Source: Labilibaculum manganireducens (GTDB lineage: Bacteria; Bacteroidota; Bacteroidia; Bacteroidales; Marinifilaceae). From it: a DNA stretch of 64,000 bases. The position numbers and the translations under genes are program-made. The DNA lies in NCBI RefSeq assembly GCF_002843385.1, contig NZ_MVDE01000026.1:1-64000 (forward strand), read 5' to 3'. Below the pieces are notes generated by a model. The model was not told the origin of the DNA and did no database searches. It saw nothing but the letters and a program-made list of their open reading frames with translations. Shown here piece by piece: positions 10,201 to 18,884 of this stretch; within the stretch, counting starts at the first letter, position 1, and each line of letters begins with the position of its first letter.

Positions 10201-10685
10201 TTGTGAAGGGTGAATATGGCGAAACTCCAATTGAGATCGATCCGGAGTACCGTCAGAAGATTTGCGGACAGCGCGATGCGACTGCTTTCGATGTAAGCAA
10301 ATACAAATCACCGGAGAATCCAATATTGGAAGAGTTTGGTGGCGTTAAGCTTGCTGAGAACGAGAAAGAAATGTTGTTGTTGGAATTGTTCCCAACAGTT
10401 GCAGGTCCTTTCCTTAAGAATCGCAAAGCGGATGCTTACTACGCGAAAGTAGAAGCTGAAGAGGCTGAAAAACAAAGAATTGAAGACGAGAAAAAAGCAG
10501 CTTACAAGGCAATTCCTGCTGAAGAAAAGCAAGCAATGCTTTTGAGAGGATTATATAGCTTGGGTGGAACTTCAGAAGAGGCTGCTGGTGAGATTACTCA
10601 ACCGGAAGAAAAAGAGTCTCGTTTGGATCTTAAAACCAAGGAAATGCTGAACAGGATGAAACCTAAAAGCAAATTAGTAGGATAA
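7245..10685 (+). CDS. tandem-duplicated carboxyltransferase (PycB/OadA-like)
   Basis: A 1146-residue protein made of two homologous copies of a biotin-dependent carboxyltransferase (pyruvate carboxylase B, oxaloacetate decarboxylase alpha or 5S type) joined by a short charged linker at about 525-545. Copy 1 starts at residue 7 and copy 2 at about 550, both with RDLTLRDGQQSLFATR. Each keeps the metal site: the Asp of the LRDG block, the Lys of (L/V)KDMAGL and the HxH in DFHSHSTPGYG (copy 1) or DFHTHCTPGYG (copy 2). Neither copy has the AMKM biotinyl motif, so a separate biotin carrier is needed. The C-terminal 70 residues are charged and low in complexity. It probably moves CO2 between biotin and pyruvate/oxaloacetate or a related acid. 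The gene stands alone with its own terminator. Confidence 0.82.
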   Translation: MKKRKLLVRDLTLRDGQQSLFATRMPQAEIEKVLHLYKKANFYAMEVWGGAVPDSVMRYLNEDPWYRLESIKEVIGDVSKLTALSRGRNLFGYSPYPESVIEDFNTQAVKSGLGIMRIFDCLNDIENMKSTIKYVKAAGGIADCAVCFTVDSKFPTKKEDLERLTIKNLPDQIFDLDYFVDMAKKLEALGADMISLKDMAGLASPSYAGQIIRRFKEELNIPVDFHSHSTPGYGLASALTAIINGVDIIDTNIMNFAGGSAAPAYELIYIFCQKLGIELDGDAKTVVEINKILKEIRMNALADVDSYKQFPIEFDITKDKLPANIDQLFDDAIKYANADQEEELLVACHAIEAYFNFPAPNQMVKDAEIPGGMYTNMLNQLKALGLETLLERVLEVVPVVRLDAGCPPLVTPSSQIVGVQAVNCVIDENSGRPFYTNVSNQFFNLVKGEYGTTPIEIAPEFRKKITGKAEKVEYDVDAYVSPENPTLPQYGNVKLAKDNKEFMLLELFPLVAKGYLEGKRKAEFEAQREVNRKKIAAERVAVKRTGKLKIRDLTLRDGQQSLFATRVPQAEIEKVLPMYKDANFYAMEVWGGAIPDSVMRYLNEDPWHRLESIKEVIGDVSYLTALSRGRNLFGYSPYPESVIEGFNRNAVKSGLGIMRIFDCLNDVKNMETTIKYMKEAGGIADCAVCYTVDPKFTGKQRWKALLSGKRLPKKIFDVDYFLNKAKQMQALGADMITVKDMAGLIPPSLSGKIIRRMKSELNVPIDFHTHCTPGYGLGAVLMAIVNGVDIVDTNILNFAGGPAAPAFEIIQIFADKLGLDTGVNLDAVVKINAELKGIRSRIAEFDSYKMFPLEFDITADYLPKEIDALFDKAIVLAKADKEAELLDVCNAIDKFFNFPAPNEEVKAAEIPGGMYTNMLAQLKGLGLEDLLPTVLLKVPEVRVAAGCPPLVTPSSQIIGVQAVNYVLDVNSGKAPYTNVNNQFFNLVKGEYGETPIEIDPEYRQKICGQRDATAFDVSKYKSPENPILEEFGGVKLAENEKEMLLLELFPTVAGPFLKNRKADAYYAKVEAEEAEKQRIEDEKKAAYKAIPAEEKQAMLLRGLYSLGGTSEEAAGEITQPEEKESRLDLKTKEMLNRMKPKSKLVG

Positions 10686-10711
10686 AGTTTTCTCTTTATA
10701 TACGCAACCTT

Positions 10712-10745
10712 AAAAAGTGCTGCTCTTCGGAGTGGTACTTTTTTT
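10712..10745 (+). terminator. intrinsic terminator of the carboxyltransferase gene
   Basis: A 14-bp stem with a few G-T pairs (10712-10725 with 10730-10743) encloses a TTCG loop and ends in a T-run. Confidence 0.88.
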
Positions 10746-10963
10746 AGTTTCCGTTAAATCGTACTGTTGATGTATTAACATAAAAACATGCCTTATAAAA
10801 TGTTTCTTTTCAACTATATCTTCGTTAAAAAAGATGCATCATAACATGGCTATGCTTTACTTTTTTGCCTTGATACAGCTAAAAATTAATTCATTTTAAT
10901 TAAAGTCTGTCTTGAAATTAAATTGGTATAATTGAAAAACACTCTCTCGCTGTGACCGAAACA

Positions 10964-11130
10964 GTCGTGCTGCCACGACTGCAACGGTCGTGCTACTACG
11001 ACTGCAACGGTCGTGCTACCACGACTACAATGGTCGTGCTACCACGACTACAATGGTCGTGCTACCACGACTACAATGGTCGTGCTACCACGACTACAAC
11101 GGTCGTGCTACCACGACCACAATAGTCGTA
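10964..11130. repeat. 23-base tandem hairpin repeat array
   Basis: Seven full copies and one partial copy repeat every 23 bases, starting at 10964, 10987, 11010, 11033, 11056, 11079, 11102 and 11125. Each unit contains GTCGTG-CTAC-CACGAC, a 6-bp hairpin with a 4-base loop, then a 7-base spacer such as TACAATG. The outer units vary more than the inner ones. An 8-base inverted repeat, acactctc at 10939-10946 and gagagtgt at 11147-11154, brackets the array. Because 23 is not a multiple of 3, the 66-codon frame crossing it is not a plausible gene. Confidence 0.9.
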
Positions 11131-11237
11131 AGTGAATCACAAAAAGGAGAGTGTATTGATATTTTGTTTGTGTTTGGTTCAGGTTGTTGAAATTCAATAT
11201 TTTATGTGTTTGTTTTAAATTGAGTCAACCTTTTTAA

Positions 11238-11381
11238 GACTTGACAAAGGAGAATGGTTCTGGTATAGGTTTGCCAATTGCAAGATCTATTGTGCGTTTA
11301 CATGATGGCAAAATTAGTCTTGAGTCTGTTTATGGCGAAGGAACTAAGGTATCTATTGCATTTAGGAATACTCATCGATGA
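11238..11381 (+). pseudogene. C-terminal remnant of a sensor histidine kinase
   Basis: Forty-seven codons in one frame encode the end of a HATPase domain. They include the G2 box GSGIGLPIARSIV and the closing GKISLESVYGEGTKVSI, before a TGA at 11379. A stop lies directly upstream (11235), and the dimerisation domain and N/G1 boxes are missing. It is the tail of a broken kinase, about 100 bases after the repeat array and just before an intact kinase that is not its close copy. Confidence 0.75.
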
Positions 11382-11503
11382 ATTCTTAGTGCAAAATTTC
11401 AAAATAGATTTACCTCTATGTCTTTTCAGTAAGTAAAATTATTGTTTTAAAATAAATTGTTTGAGAAGTGCTTGTGCTTGCTAAAAAATGATAATTTAGT
11501 GAA

Positions 11504-13951
11504 ATGAAAGAGCAGAACACACTACGATCGAGCATATTGGAGTTGTTATATAAGGGAGAACCCGAGGCAATAATTTTGAATGAAATTGTAAAACAGGTTC
11601 AGGATATTTCTCAGGGTTCAATTTGCTCAATTCTACGTGTTGATGAGGAAGGAAAGCATTTGTTATTGGGAGCCTCACCCGAATTGCCGGACTTTTATAA
11701 TAAAGCAGTAAATGGTCTTCCTATTGGAAATGGGATGGGATCATGTGGAACAGCAGCTTATACAGGCGAAAGAGGTATTGTAGAAGATATTAATGCTCAT
11801 CCTTATTGGAATGATTTCAAAAGTATTGCAAAAGACGCAAATTTGGGGTCTTGTTGGTTGGAACCTATTAAAGATGCTTCGGGTAAAATTCTGGGGACTT
11901 TTGCCATTTATCATCGTGACTCAAATACGCCAAATCCAAAAGATCTTGAATTAATTTCAGAACTGTCTGACCTTACTGCGATTGTTCTTGATCGTTATCG
12001 CATTATAAAACAACTGGAGGAAAGCGAAAATAAATATAAGATTTTAGCTGATGCCACTAATGAAGCCGTTTTTATTGTTGATGATGATAAAATAGTTGAA
12101 GTTAATCTGCGAGCTGAAATAATGACGGGGTATTCGGAATTGGAATTATCAGGTTTCTCTATTTATAATTTTATTGAGAAAAAATACTGGATAAATTCTT
12201 TTACCGAAGAATCTCGAAATTTTCGTCATCGAATTCAAGCTATAGGTATTAAAAAGGATGGTTCTAAGATAGATGTAGTTGTCCGAGTTAAGAATTCTAC
12301 TTTTAAAGGCAAGCTCATATGTTTGCTTTCCGTTCGTGACGTTACTAATTATAAAAATGCCAAAACAGAATTGCATAAATTATCGCAGTCTGTGATTCAA
12401 AGTCCGGTATCTGTAGTGATTACAAATTACGAAGGGGATATAGAGTATGTAAACCCGAAATTTAATGATCTCACAGGTTATTCTTTGGAAGAGGTGATAG
12501 GAAAGAATCCTAGCATTTTAAGCTCTGGAAAAAACAATAGAGATTTATATGAGTTAATGTGGAAAACCATTAAGTCGGGTAATGTGTGGAGAGGTGAATT
12601 TCAGAACAAGAAAAAAAACGGCGAGTTGTTTTGGGAATTTGCAACCATATCACCCATAAAGGATGAAAGAGGGCAAATAATAAGTTTTATAGCTGTAAAA
12701 GAAGATATTACTGAAAGGAAGAGACAGGAACAAATTCAAAAGATCATATTAAATATTTCGAACGCTGTTTTTTCGCAAAATACACTGTTTGAATTTATTC
12801 AGTTCATCAGGGAAGAATTGTCTTCCACAATTGATACAACAAATTTTTTTGTTGCATTATATGATGATAAAACCAAGATGTTTAGTCTGCCTTTTCATGA
12901 CGATGAACATGATTCGTTCGAAAAATTCCCTAAAGGCAAGACTATTTCCGGTTGGGTTGTTGACCATGAAACAGCACTTTTGGCAACAGCAGAGGAATTG
13001 GATGAGTTGGAAGCAAAAGGAGAAGTGGAACTTAAGGGTGAACCTTCCAAGATTTGGCTTGGAATGCCTCTAAAGGGAAAAGAAAAGGTGATTGGTGTTT
13101 TGGTGATTCAAAGTTACGAAGACGAGAATGCCGTTACTGAGGAAGATAAGAAGATGCTTGAGTTGATTTCGCATCAGATTAGTATCTCTATTGAGCAAAA
13201 AAGAACCGAGCAGGAATTGTACAAAGTTTTATATAACGCAACAGAATCGGATCGTTTAAAGTCGGTTTTTTTAGCCACTATGTCGCATGAATTGCGTACT
13301 CCTTTAAATGCGGTAATTGGGTTTTCTGGATTGGTGGATAATGAGGCAGGTATTGAAACAGCAGTTGAATATTGCAAAATGATTAATCAAAGTGGCTATA
13401 CTCTATTAAATATTGTGGAAGACCTGTTTGATATTAGTTTAATACAATCCGGTGCGGTTAAAATTAAACATGAAGATTGCAGTCTCTTAAATTTGTTTTA
13501 TGAAATTGATGCTGTAATTCATAATGAGAGGAATGTGCTGGAAAAGGAACATATCGAATTGATAGTAAACATTCCTCCTGATTTTTCAGATTTTATTTTA
13601 AATACTGACCCGCATCGTTTTAAGCAGGTATTTCTGAATTTATTAAAAAATGCTTTGAAGTTTACTGATAAAGGAAGTATTGAATATGGCGTTATAAACG
13701 GAGATATGAATTCGGAAAGGGTTCTTCATTTTTTTGTGAAGGATACAGGAATTGGAATTCCAGAGGAGGTACAGGAAAGTATTTTTGGTTTGTTTAGACA
13801 GGCTAATGAAAAGCTTTCGAGGGAATATAATGGAGTTGGAATCGGATTATCTATTTCAAAGAGTTTAACTGAATTATTGGGAGGTAAAATTTGGTTTGAT
13901 TCAACATATGGAGAAGGATCTGTTTTTTATTTTACACACCCCGTTAAATGA
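11504..13951 (+). CDS. hybrid-input sensor histidine kinase (GAF-PAS-PAS-GAF-HisKA-HATPase)
   Basis: An 815-residue soluble sensor kinase with no membrane segment. In order: a GAF domain at about 15-165 with the GMGSCGTAAYTGE and GSCWLEPI blocks, PAS at about 172-290, PAS/PAC at about 295-410 ending in VKEDITERKRQ, a second GAF at about 420-575, HisKA with the phospho-acceptor His near 594 in MSHELRTPLNAVIGFS, and a HATPase with the N box (LLKNALKF), G1 (DTGIGIPEE) and G2 (GVGIGLSISK). No receiver domain is attached and no response regulator is adjacent, so its partner is unknown. The four sensory modules suggest cytoplasmic redox, ligand or light cues. Confidence 0.9.
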   Translation: MKEQNTLRSSILELLYKGEPEAIILNEIVKQVQDISQGSICSILRVDEEGKHLLLGASPELPDFYNKAVNGLPIGNGMGSCGTAAYTGERGIVEDINAHPYWNDFKSIAKDANLGSCWLEPIKDASGKILGTFAIYHRDSNTPNPKDLELISELSDLTAIVLDRYRIIKQLEESENKYKILADATNEAVFIVDDDKIVEVNLRAEIMTGYSELELSGFSIYNFIEKKYWINSFTEESRNFRHRIQAIGIKKDGSKIDVVVRVKNSTFKGKLICLLSVRDVTNYKNAKTELHKLSQSVIQSPVSVVITNYEGDIEYVNPKFNDLTGYSLEEVIGKNPSILSSGKNNRDLYELMWKTIKSGNVWRGEFQNKKKNGELFWEFATISPIKDERGQIISFIAVKEDITERKRQEQIQKIILNISNAVFSQNTLFEFIQFIREELSSTIDTTNFFVALYDDKTKMFSLPFHDDEHDSFEKFPKGKTISGWVVDHETALLATAEELDELEAKGEVELKGEPSKIWLGMPLKGKEKVIGVLVIQSYEDENAVTEEDKKMLELISHQISISIEQKRTEQELYKVLYNATESDRLKSVFLATMSHELRTPLNAVIGFSGLVDNEAGIETAVEYCKMINQSGYTLLNIVEDLFDISLIQSGAVKIKHEDCSLLNLFYEIDAVIHNERNVLEKEHIELIVNIPPDFSDFILNTDPHRFKQVFLNLLKNALKFTDKGSIEYGVINGDMNSERVLHFFVKDTGIGIPEEVQESIFGLFRQANEKLSREYNGVGIGLSISKSLTELLGGKIWFDSTYGEGSVFYFTHPVK

Positions 13952-14137
13952 GCTAAAACCATTCAATAACAGCATCAAAATTCTTAGCTTCTTTCATTAG
14001 TTATTTACCGTTAAGCATTTTTAACCAATTTTAGCAGGCAATTCGTCAAACTATCAGCCTGATAATAAACAAATGCTTTGTTAAAATCGTACGCTAGTTG
14101 ATAGAGTATCATTTTATTCAGCTTTAAACTTACAGCC

Positions 14138-15541
14138 ATGACATTGCATAAATACATCCGCACAATCGGTAGGTGTTTGTTGTCGCTTGCCTTCATTTGT
14201 TTTAGTGTTTTACTTGTTAAAAGTCAGGAGCAACCACCTGACAAAAATGAAGAGTTGATTCTGATTGATTCATTGGGAATTACACAGGAATCTCAAAAAA
14301 ATTCAATCCCAGTTGGTTTATTTGCATATAATAAATGGGTTGATCTGAATGAGAACGGGCTTGTTGAAAGTAATGAGTTTTTCGGATTAGGTAAAGACTC
14401 ATTTTCGAAAGGTGAAGCCATTAGTGTCTCTTTATATGATCCAAATTTGAGCGAAGGTTCAAATTTAAAACTTAGAATTTGGGATACCAGTGGTAATTTG
14501 ATTCGTACAATTAAAAAGAATTATACTTCAACTCCTTTATTTACTTATTCAGGTTTCGATTCATTTCTGCCTGTTGGGAATTATATTTTTACCATTAATC
14601 CGGAGGAAACCGGAACAACCTACCAAATTCGTTTTTCATTAAAAGAGCCAAATGGAAACACTTTTGCTCAAATTCGCAAAAAACTACTTCCTGAAAACCT
14701 GCATATTTTTAGGATGTGGATAGATGAGGATGGAGATATGAAAATGGATAGCTCTGAAGTGTTTGCATTAAATCAGAAAGAATACTTTTTAGGCGATGTA
14801 AAATTTGAAATGGGTTTAAATCTTCCTTCAACTACCAATCGGGTTGTTTATCAGGTTTGGGATGCTCAGCATCAGTTGCTCAGCATGAATATTTCTAAAT
14901 TGGATAGCTTGCAGCATTATACTATGAAAGAGGATACCCTGCATAATGGGAATGATTTTCTGAAGGTTTTAAGTGATGCTTCCGTTGGAAATTATCTGAT
15001 TACTGCTTCGGTTGCAGGAGAGAAGGTGAAACAATATCAAATTCCCATTCAGATAATAGATACAACGCAGATTGCTGATTCAGAACAAACTGTAGAGCCC
15101 GAACCGGTTGTAGCTGAAGATACTGTTTCTTCTGTACCAAAAATGAATATGGGAATCTCTGAGAATGTGGATAATTTAGCACCTGAATTCAAAAAAGGGC
15201 AGGAGGGATTTTTTCTGTTTACAGGATTTATTGATTTGAATGAGAACAATATTCAGGATAGGGATGAGTTTATGGGAGCCGATCAGGAATATTATTATTC
15301 TGAATCGGAAAATATATTCGTCCAATTCCATTTGAGACAATTTTTTAATACGACGCTGAAGTTGCAACTGTTAGATAATGAGAAGCAACTGGTTAAAGAA
15401 CAAATTGGGAGTTACGGCGATTCCCCATTCGTATTTAAAGTTTCAATGCCCGATGATCCATTGATTCCAGGAGATTATCAATTACTGATGATTCCCGTTG
15501 GTTCAGAAATAAAATATCGATTGGAGCTGACAATTAAGTAG
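14138..15541 (+). CDS. secreted protein with three EF-hand-like loops, function unknown
   Basis: A 467-residue exported protein with a signal peptide at about 8-30 (LLSLAFICFSVLLVKSQ). I do not recognise the family. Three repeated units each open with an aromatic residue and a 12-residue acidic loop of EF-hand form: DLNENGLVESNE (near 68), DEDGDMKMDSSE (near 197) and DLNENNIQDRDE (near 369). Each is followed by about 90 residues that look beta-rich, with phrases such as LKLRIWDTSGNLIRTIKK. A Pro/Glu-rich linker (about 310-330) precedes the third unit. The spacing suggests three Ig-like modules, each stabilised by calcium. No lipobox or T9SS tail is seen, so it is probably periplasmic. The gene converges on the GH13 gene across a shared terminator. 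Confidence 0.75.
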   Translation: MTLHKYIRTIGRCLLSLAFICFSVLLVKSQEQPPDKNEELILIDSLGITQESQKNSIPVGLFAYNKWVDLNENGLVESNEFFGLGKDSFSKGEAISVSLYDPNLSEGSNLKLRIWDTSGNLIRTIKKNYTSTPLFTYSGFDSFLPVGNYIFTINPEETGTTYQIRFSLKEPNGNTFAQIRKKLLPENLHIFRMWIDEDGDMKMDSSEVFALNQKEYFLGDVKFEMGLNLPSTTNRVVYQVWDAQHQLLSMNISKLDSLQHYTMKEDTLHNGNDFLKVLSDASVGNYLITASVAGEKVKQYQIPIQIIDTTQIADSEQTVEPEPVVAEDTVSSVPKMNMGISENVDNLAPEFKKGQEGFFLFTGFIDLNENNIQDRDEFMGADQEYYYSESENIFVQFHLRQFFNTTLKLQLLDNEKQLVKEQIGSYGDSPFVFKVSMPDDPLIPGDYQLLMIPVGSEIKYRLELTIK

Positions 15542-15544
15542 TCA

Positions 15545-15581
15545 AAAATCCCGCTTTTGGTGTTCCAAAAAACGGGATTTT
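15545..15581. terminator. bidirectional terminator
   Basis: A 9-bp stem, AAAATCCCG paired with CGGGATTTT, contains a nested TTTTGG/CCAAAA stem. A- and T-runs on both sides let it serve both convergent genes. Confidence 0.8.
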
Positions 15582-15613
15582 ATCTGATCTAAAACCTATT
15601 GAAAAAACACTGT

Positions 15614-18600
15614 TTATTGCTTTACTATTTTTTTGCTGAGTTTTGAGCCGTCTTCCATTTCAAATATTAAAATGTAAGTTCCTGTTGTTAGATGATTTAT
15701 GTTTAAATCTGCCGATTCATTTGGCATTGTTACAGCTATGATTGCTTTTCCTGATAAATCAAAAAGCTGTAATTTATTTACTTGTTTTAGATTTTCGAGA
15801 TGAAGAATATCACGAACCGGATTTGGGTACAGGCGTAATTCTTTGTTTAAAATATCATTAATGCCTGTTGAGTAGGTTATTTCTTCGCTGTATGTACTGT
15901 AAACAATATCACCTTGCAATAATTCACCTGCTTGTGCAACAGGAGTTACTGAAAAGCGGATAAAATTACCGCGATCAGCTCTAACAAGAGTATAAGATAA
16001 TTGATCGGCTCCGCTAATAACAGTTTCATTGGTTCCATTCGCATCGTCTGCTCTGTACCATTTGTAAATTGAACTTCCTTCCGGATCATTATTCAAATCC
16101 GTAAAGGTATAACTTGCCGTTAAGGTTTCATCCTCTCTGAAAGTTCCGCTTACAGTAATGTTTGAAGCAACAGGTGCTGATTTTACATCAGGAATGGAAA
16201 GTTGTTTTGTTGTGTAAATATGATATTCTCCGGCTTTAAGATCTATAAATGCGTTAACATCAGTAACAGCAATTGCCTGCCCGGTAAAATAATCATACCA
16301 GGTACCGGTTTTACTGAAATTAGGATCAATACTTCTTAGCTTAAGGTCGAAATTTCCAATTACTCTAACATCCATATCAGAATGATTGATTTCAATACGT
16401 TTTAAAACGTTATTTGTATTCAGTGTGAAATCTTCCGATTCGAAGGCAACTTCTTCTTTTTTTAGCTTGATTAGTGCCGAAAATACTTCGTACAGTCTTT
16501 TTCTGTTCGGATCATCCTGATATTCCCAATGGATTGGTTTTTTGCCAACACGACCATTTTCATCAATCGAGACATCGTAACCCAATTCTTCAAATTGCCA
16601 TACCATTTTTGGACCTGGCACAGTAAAGAAAAAAGCAGCTGCAGTTTCAACTCTCGATAGGGCTGTATTTAGGTTTGTTACATTATAGTTGCCTAAAGAA
16701 GCTCCATAGGTAAGATTACGATACATCATGCGCTCTTCATCATGACTTTCCATATAATTCACCAATTTTGGGCCGACCCATTGTCTCTCTTTCCATGAAT
16801 ACCAACTGAAATCAGAAGAATATCCCATGGAAGCTTCGCTGTATTCATGATTGGCATTTCCCCAAAGCATGATGCCATGCGCGGCCAATTCTTTTTCTTC
16901 ATCATTATCTGATAAATGCTCGAAAATCACTACGGCGTTCGATTTAACGTTCCAAATTGCAGTAGACATACGTTTTAGTATTTCAATACGCTGAGGGTCG
17001 TACTGTCCACCCCAAGGATCAGTTGTATTGCTGTGTGGTGTGTTTGAAAATCCTTTGGTAAAATCGAAACGAAATCCATCAATGTGATATTCGTTCATCC
17101 AATAGGTATTAATCCGATCCACTAACTTTTGTGTTGCCGTACTTGTGTGATTGATATCGTATCCCCATTGGGCATCCGGATTTTCAAAATTGCTTGTAAC
17201 ATTGTACCATGGATTATCTGCAGTTGGTTTTGAACCATCGAAGTACATGCGTAAAAACGGGGATTGTCCGTAGGTATGATTTAGAACCATATCCATATAA
17301 ACGGCTATTCCTCTGCTGTGACATTCGTCGATAAATGCTTTGTAGTCATTTTTTGTGCCATAGGCTTTATCAGGAGCAAAATAAAAGGAAGGATTGTATC
17401 CCCAGGAATCATTTCCTTCAAATTCGTTAAATGGCATCAGCTCAATCGCATTAACTCCAAGTCTTTCCAAATAATCTAATGTGTCTTTAACTGTTTTAAT
17501 ATCACCAGCTGAAGTAAAGTCACGAACATGTAATTCGTAAACGACTAAATCTTCTTTTGAGGGAGGAGTAAATTGTGCATCGGACCATGTATAAGTGGTT
17601 TGTGCTGTTTGGAATACACTTGCAATTTCACTTGTTTTATCAGCAGGGTAGGGAATCAAATTTGGATAAGTTGTGCTTGAAATGTATTGGTCATTCCACG
17701 GATCTAATAGTTTATCAGCGTATGGATCTGCAATTTTAATATCACCGTCGATAACATACTGGAAAATGTATTCTTTTCCTGCCGTAAGGTTGTCGAGAGT
17801 AATCCAAAAATAGTCTCCATCCTTATTCATTTGGTAGTTGTTGTCGTAATTCCAACCGTTAAAATCACCAATAACAAAAACATATTCTTTGTTTGGAGCA
17901 TAAAGTGATAGAGTAACGGTATTGTCATCAATGTAATTGATACCATCTTTAATCCCGGCAGGTTTTGTTGCTGCGGGCGTATCCTCCCGAAGAACTATAT
18001 TTACGGTATCTCTTGCTTCCTCACCGCTTGCAGTTGCAACAGCAATTAATTGGTGATTGCCTGCGGCATTTGGAGTATAGGAATAATTTAATTGAGTTGA
18101 TGAGGTGGAAGTCATGCTTACGCCATCGATTAACAGCTCTAAATTATCACTTGCTTCAGAATTTGCAGTAATTAATACGGATTCATTCTTTCCAAAAATG
18201 GTATTGTCAACCGGTTTTGCGAATTCAACATTGAGTCCACCTTCGCTAATGTCAACAAAAATGTCTGTTCCTCCGTCTCCTTTTCCTTCTTTCGAATTGT
18301 CTGCACTTCGAAAAACGAAAGCCATTTTTAATATTTTTTCACCGCTTGTTACGCCGTAGTATTCGCGAATGCTTGGTGTAATGCTTAATTGCCACTTGTT
18401 ATTGCCAAGTGATGTTAGTTTATATTTTTCGCTGTTATCACCCCAGGTCGGAGCGTATTTCCAATCACTGGTAGAAGTGCTTTTGTCAGTAATAACGCCG
18501 GTGTGGGCATAGACATCTCCGGTATAGTCTTTTAATCCGGCGGTACCCAATGAGGCATCAAAGGTTATTGTTACAGGTTTATCTTCGGTAGGAAAGGTTG

Positions 18601-18682
18601 GATCTGAAATAATTATCTGTCCAATACCAATTGAAGGGATTAGCAGAAGAAAAGAAAGGAGATATGTGTATAGTTTCTTCAT
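15614..18682 (-). CDS. GH13 alpha-amylase/pullulanase-type enzyme with T9SS sorting tail
   Basis: A 1022-residue secreted glycoside hydrolase of family 13 that cleaves alpha-glucans. It has a signal peptide (1-21), an N-terminal starch-binding-like region at about 25-150, an Ig-like segment, and a CBM48-like domain at about 240-350 (VFVIGDFNGWNYDNNYQM). The catalytic barrel begins at VVYELHVRDFT. The nucleophile is Asp near 536 in DGFRFDFTK, the acid/base Glu near 587 in VIFEHLSD and the third Asp near 648 in ESHDEER. A beta domain follows, then a type A T9SS sorting domain at about 945-1022 (LYPNPVRD ... GTYILIFEMEDG). It should reach the outer surface. It closes the leftward susCDE run but follows a terminator, so it may have its own promoter. 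Confidence 0.92.
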   Translation of the reverse strand: MKKLYTYLLSFLLLIPSIGIGQIIISDPTFPTEDKPVTITFDASLGTAGLKDYTGDVYAHTGVITDKSTSTSDWKYAPTWGDNSEKYKLTSLGNNKWQLSITPSIREYYGVTSGEKILKMAFVFRSADNSKEGKGDGGTDIFVDISEGGLNVEFAKPVDNTIFGKNESVLITANSEASDNLELLIDGVSMTSTSSTQLNYSYTPNAAGNHQLIAVATASGEEARDTVNIVLREDTPAATKPAGIKDGINYIDDNTVTLSLYAPNKEYVFVIGDFNGWNYDNNYQMNKDGDYFWITLDNLTAGKEYIFQYVIDGDIKIADPYADKLLDPWNDQYISSTTYPNLIPYPADKTSEIASVFQTAQTTYTWSDAQFTPPSKEDLVVYELHVRDFTSAGDIKTVKDTLDYLERLGVNAIELMPFNEFEGNDSWGYNPSFYFAPDKAYGTKNDYKAFIDECHSRGIAVYMDMVLNHTYGQSPFLRMYFDGSKPTADNPWYNVTSNFENPDAQWGYDINHTSTATQKLVDRINTYWMNEYHIDGFRFDFTKGFSNTPHSNTTDPWGGQYDPQRIEILKRMSTAIWNVKSNAVVIFEHLSDNDEEKELAAHGIMLWGNANHEYSEASMGYSSDFSWYSWKERQWVGPKLVNYMESHDEERMMYRNLTYGASLGNYNVTNLNTALSRVETAAAFFFTVPGPKMVWQFEELGYDVSIDENGRVGKKPIHWEYQDDPNRKRLYEVFSALIKLKKEEVAFESEDFTLNTNNVLKRIEINHSDMDVRVIGNFDLKLRSIDPNFSKTGTWYDYFTGQAIAVTDVNAFIDLKAGEYHIYTTKQLSIPDVKSAPVASNITVSGTFREDETLTASYTFTDLNNDPEGSSIYKWYRADDANGTNETVISGADQLSYTLVRADRGNFIRFSVTPVAQAGELLQGDIVYSTYSEEITYSTGINDILNKELRLYPNPVRDILHLENLKQVNKLQLFDLSGKAIIAVTMPNESADLNINHLTTGTYILIFEMEDGSKLSKKIVKQ

Positions 18683-18840
18683 AGTTAGTTGTTTCTAGAT
18701 CAAATTATTTGTCAATAAGTGGCATGCATTAATTATTCTGTTTTTCTTAATTTACGCCAAATATGTGTTAATAATAAGCAATTGTAATTGGTCGAAAACA
18801 GATGTTGCGAGAGAGTATTTTTTAAATAAAAACAATTTGA

Positions 18841-18868
18841 AAAAAGCCGCCCATGGGAGCGGCTTTTT
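18841..18868 (-). terminator. intrinsic terminator after the second SusE/F gene
   Basis: A 10-bp stem, AAAAAGCCGC paired with GCGGCTTTTT, has a short loop containing CCATGG. It would end or attenuate the leftward sus transcript before the GH13 gene. Confidence 0.8.
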
Positions 18869-18884
18869 AATTTAATTATTTCAC

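Noticed and set aside
10964-11130. CRISPR array
   Set aside because: Spacers are only 7 bases and nearly identical, and no cas genes are present.
10990-11190. 66-codon frame crossing the 23-base array
   Set aside because: The peptide repeats only every 23 residues because the DNA unit is not a multiple of three, which indicates repeat DNA rather than a protein.
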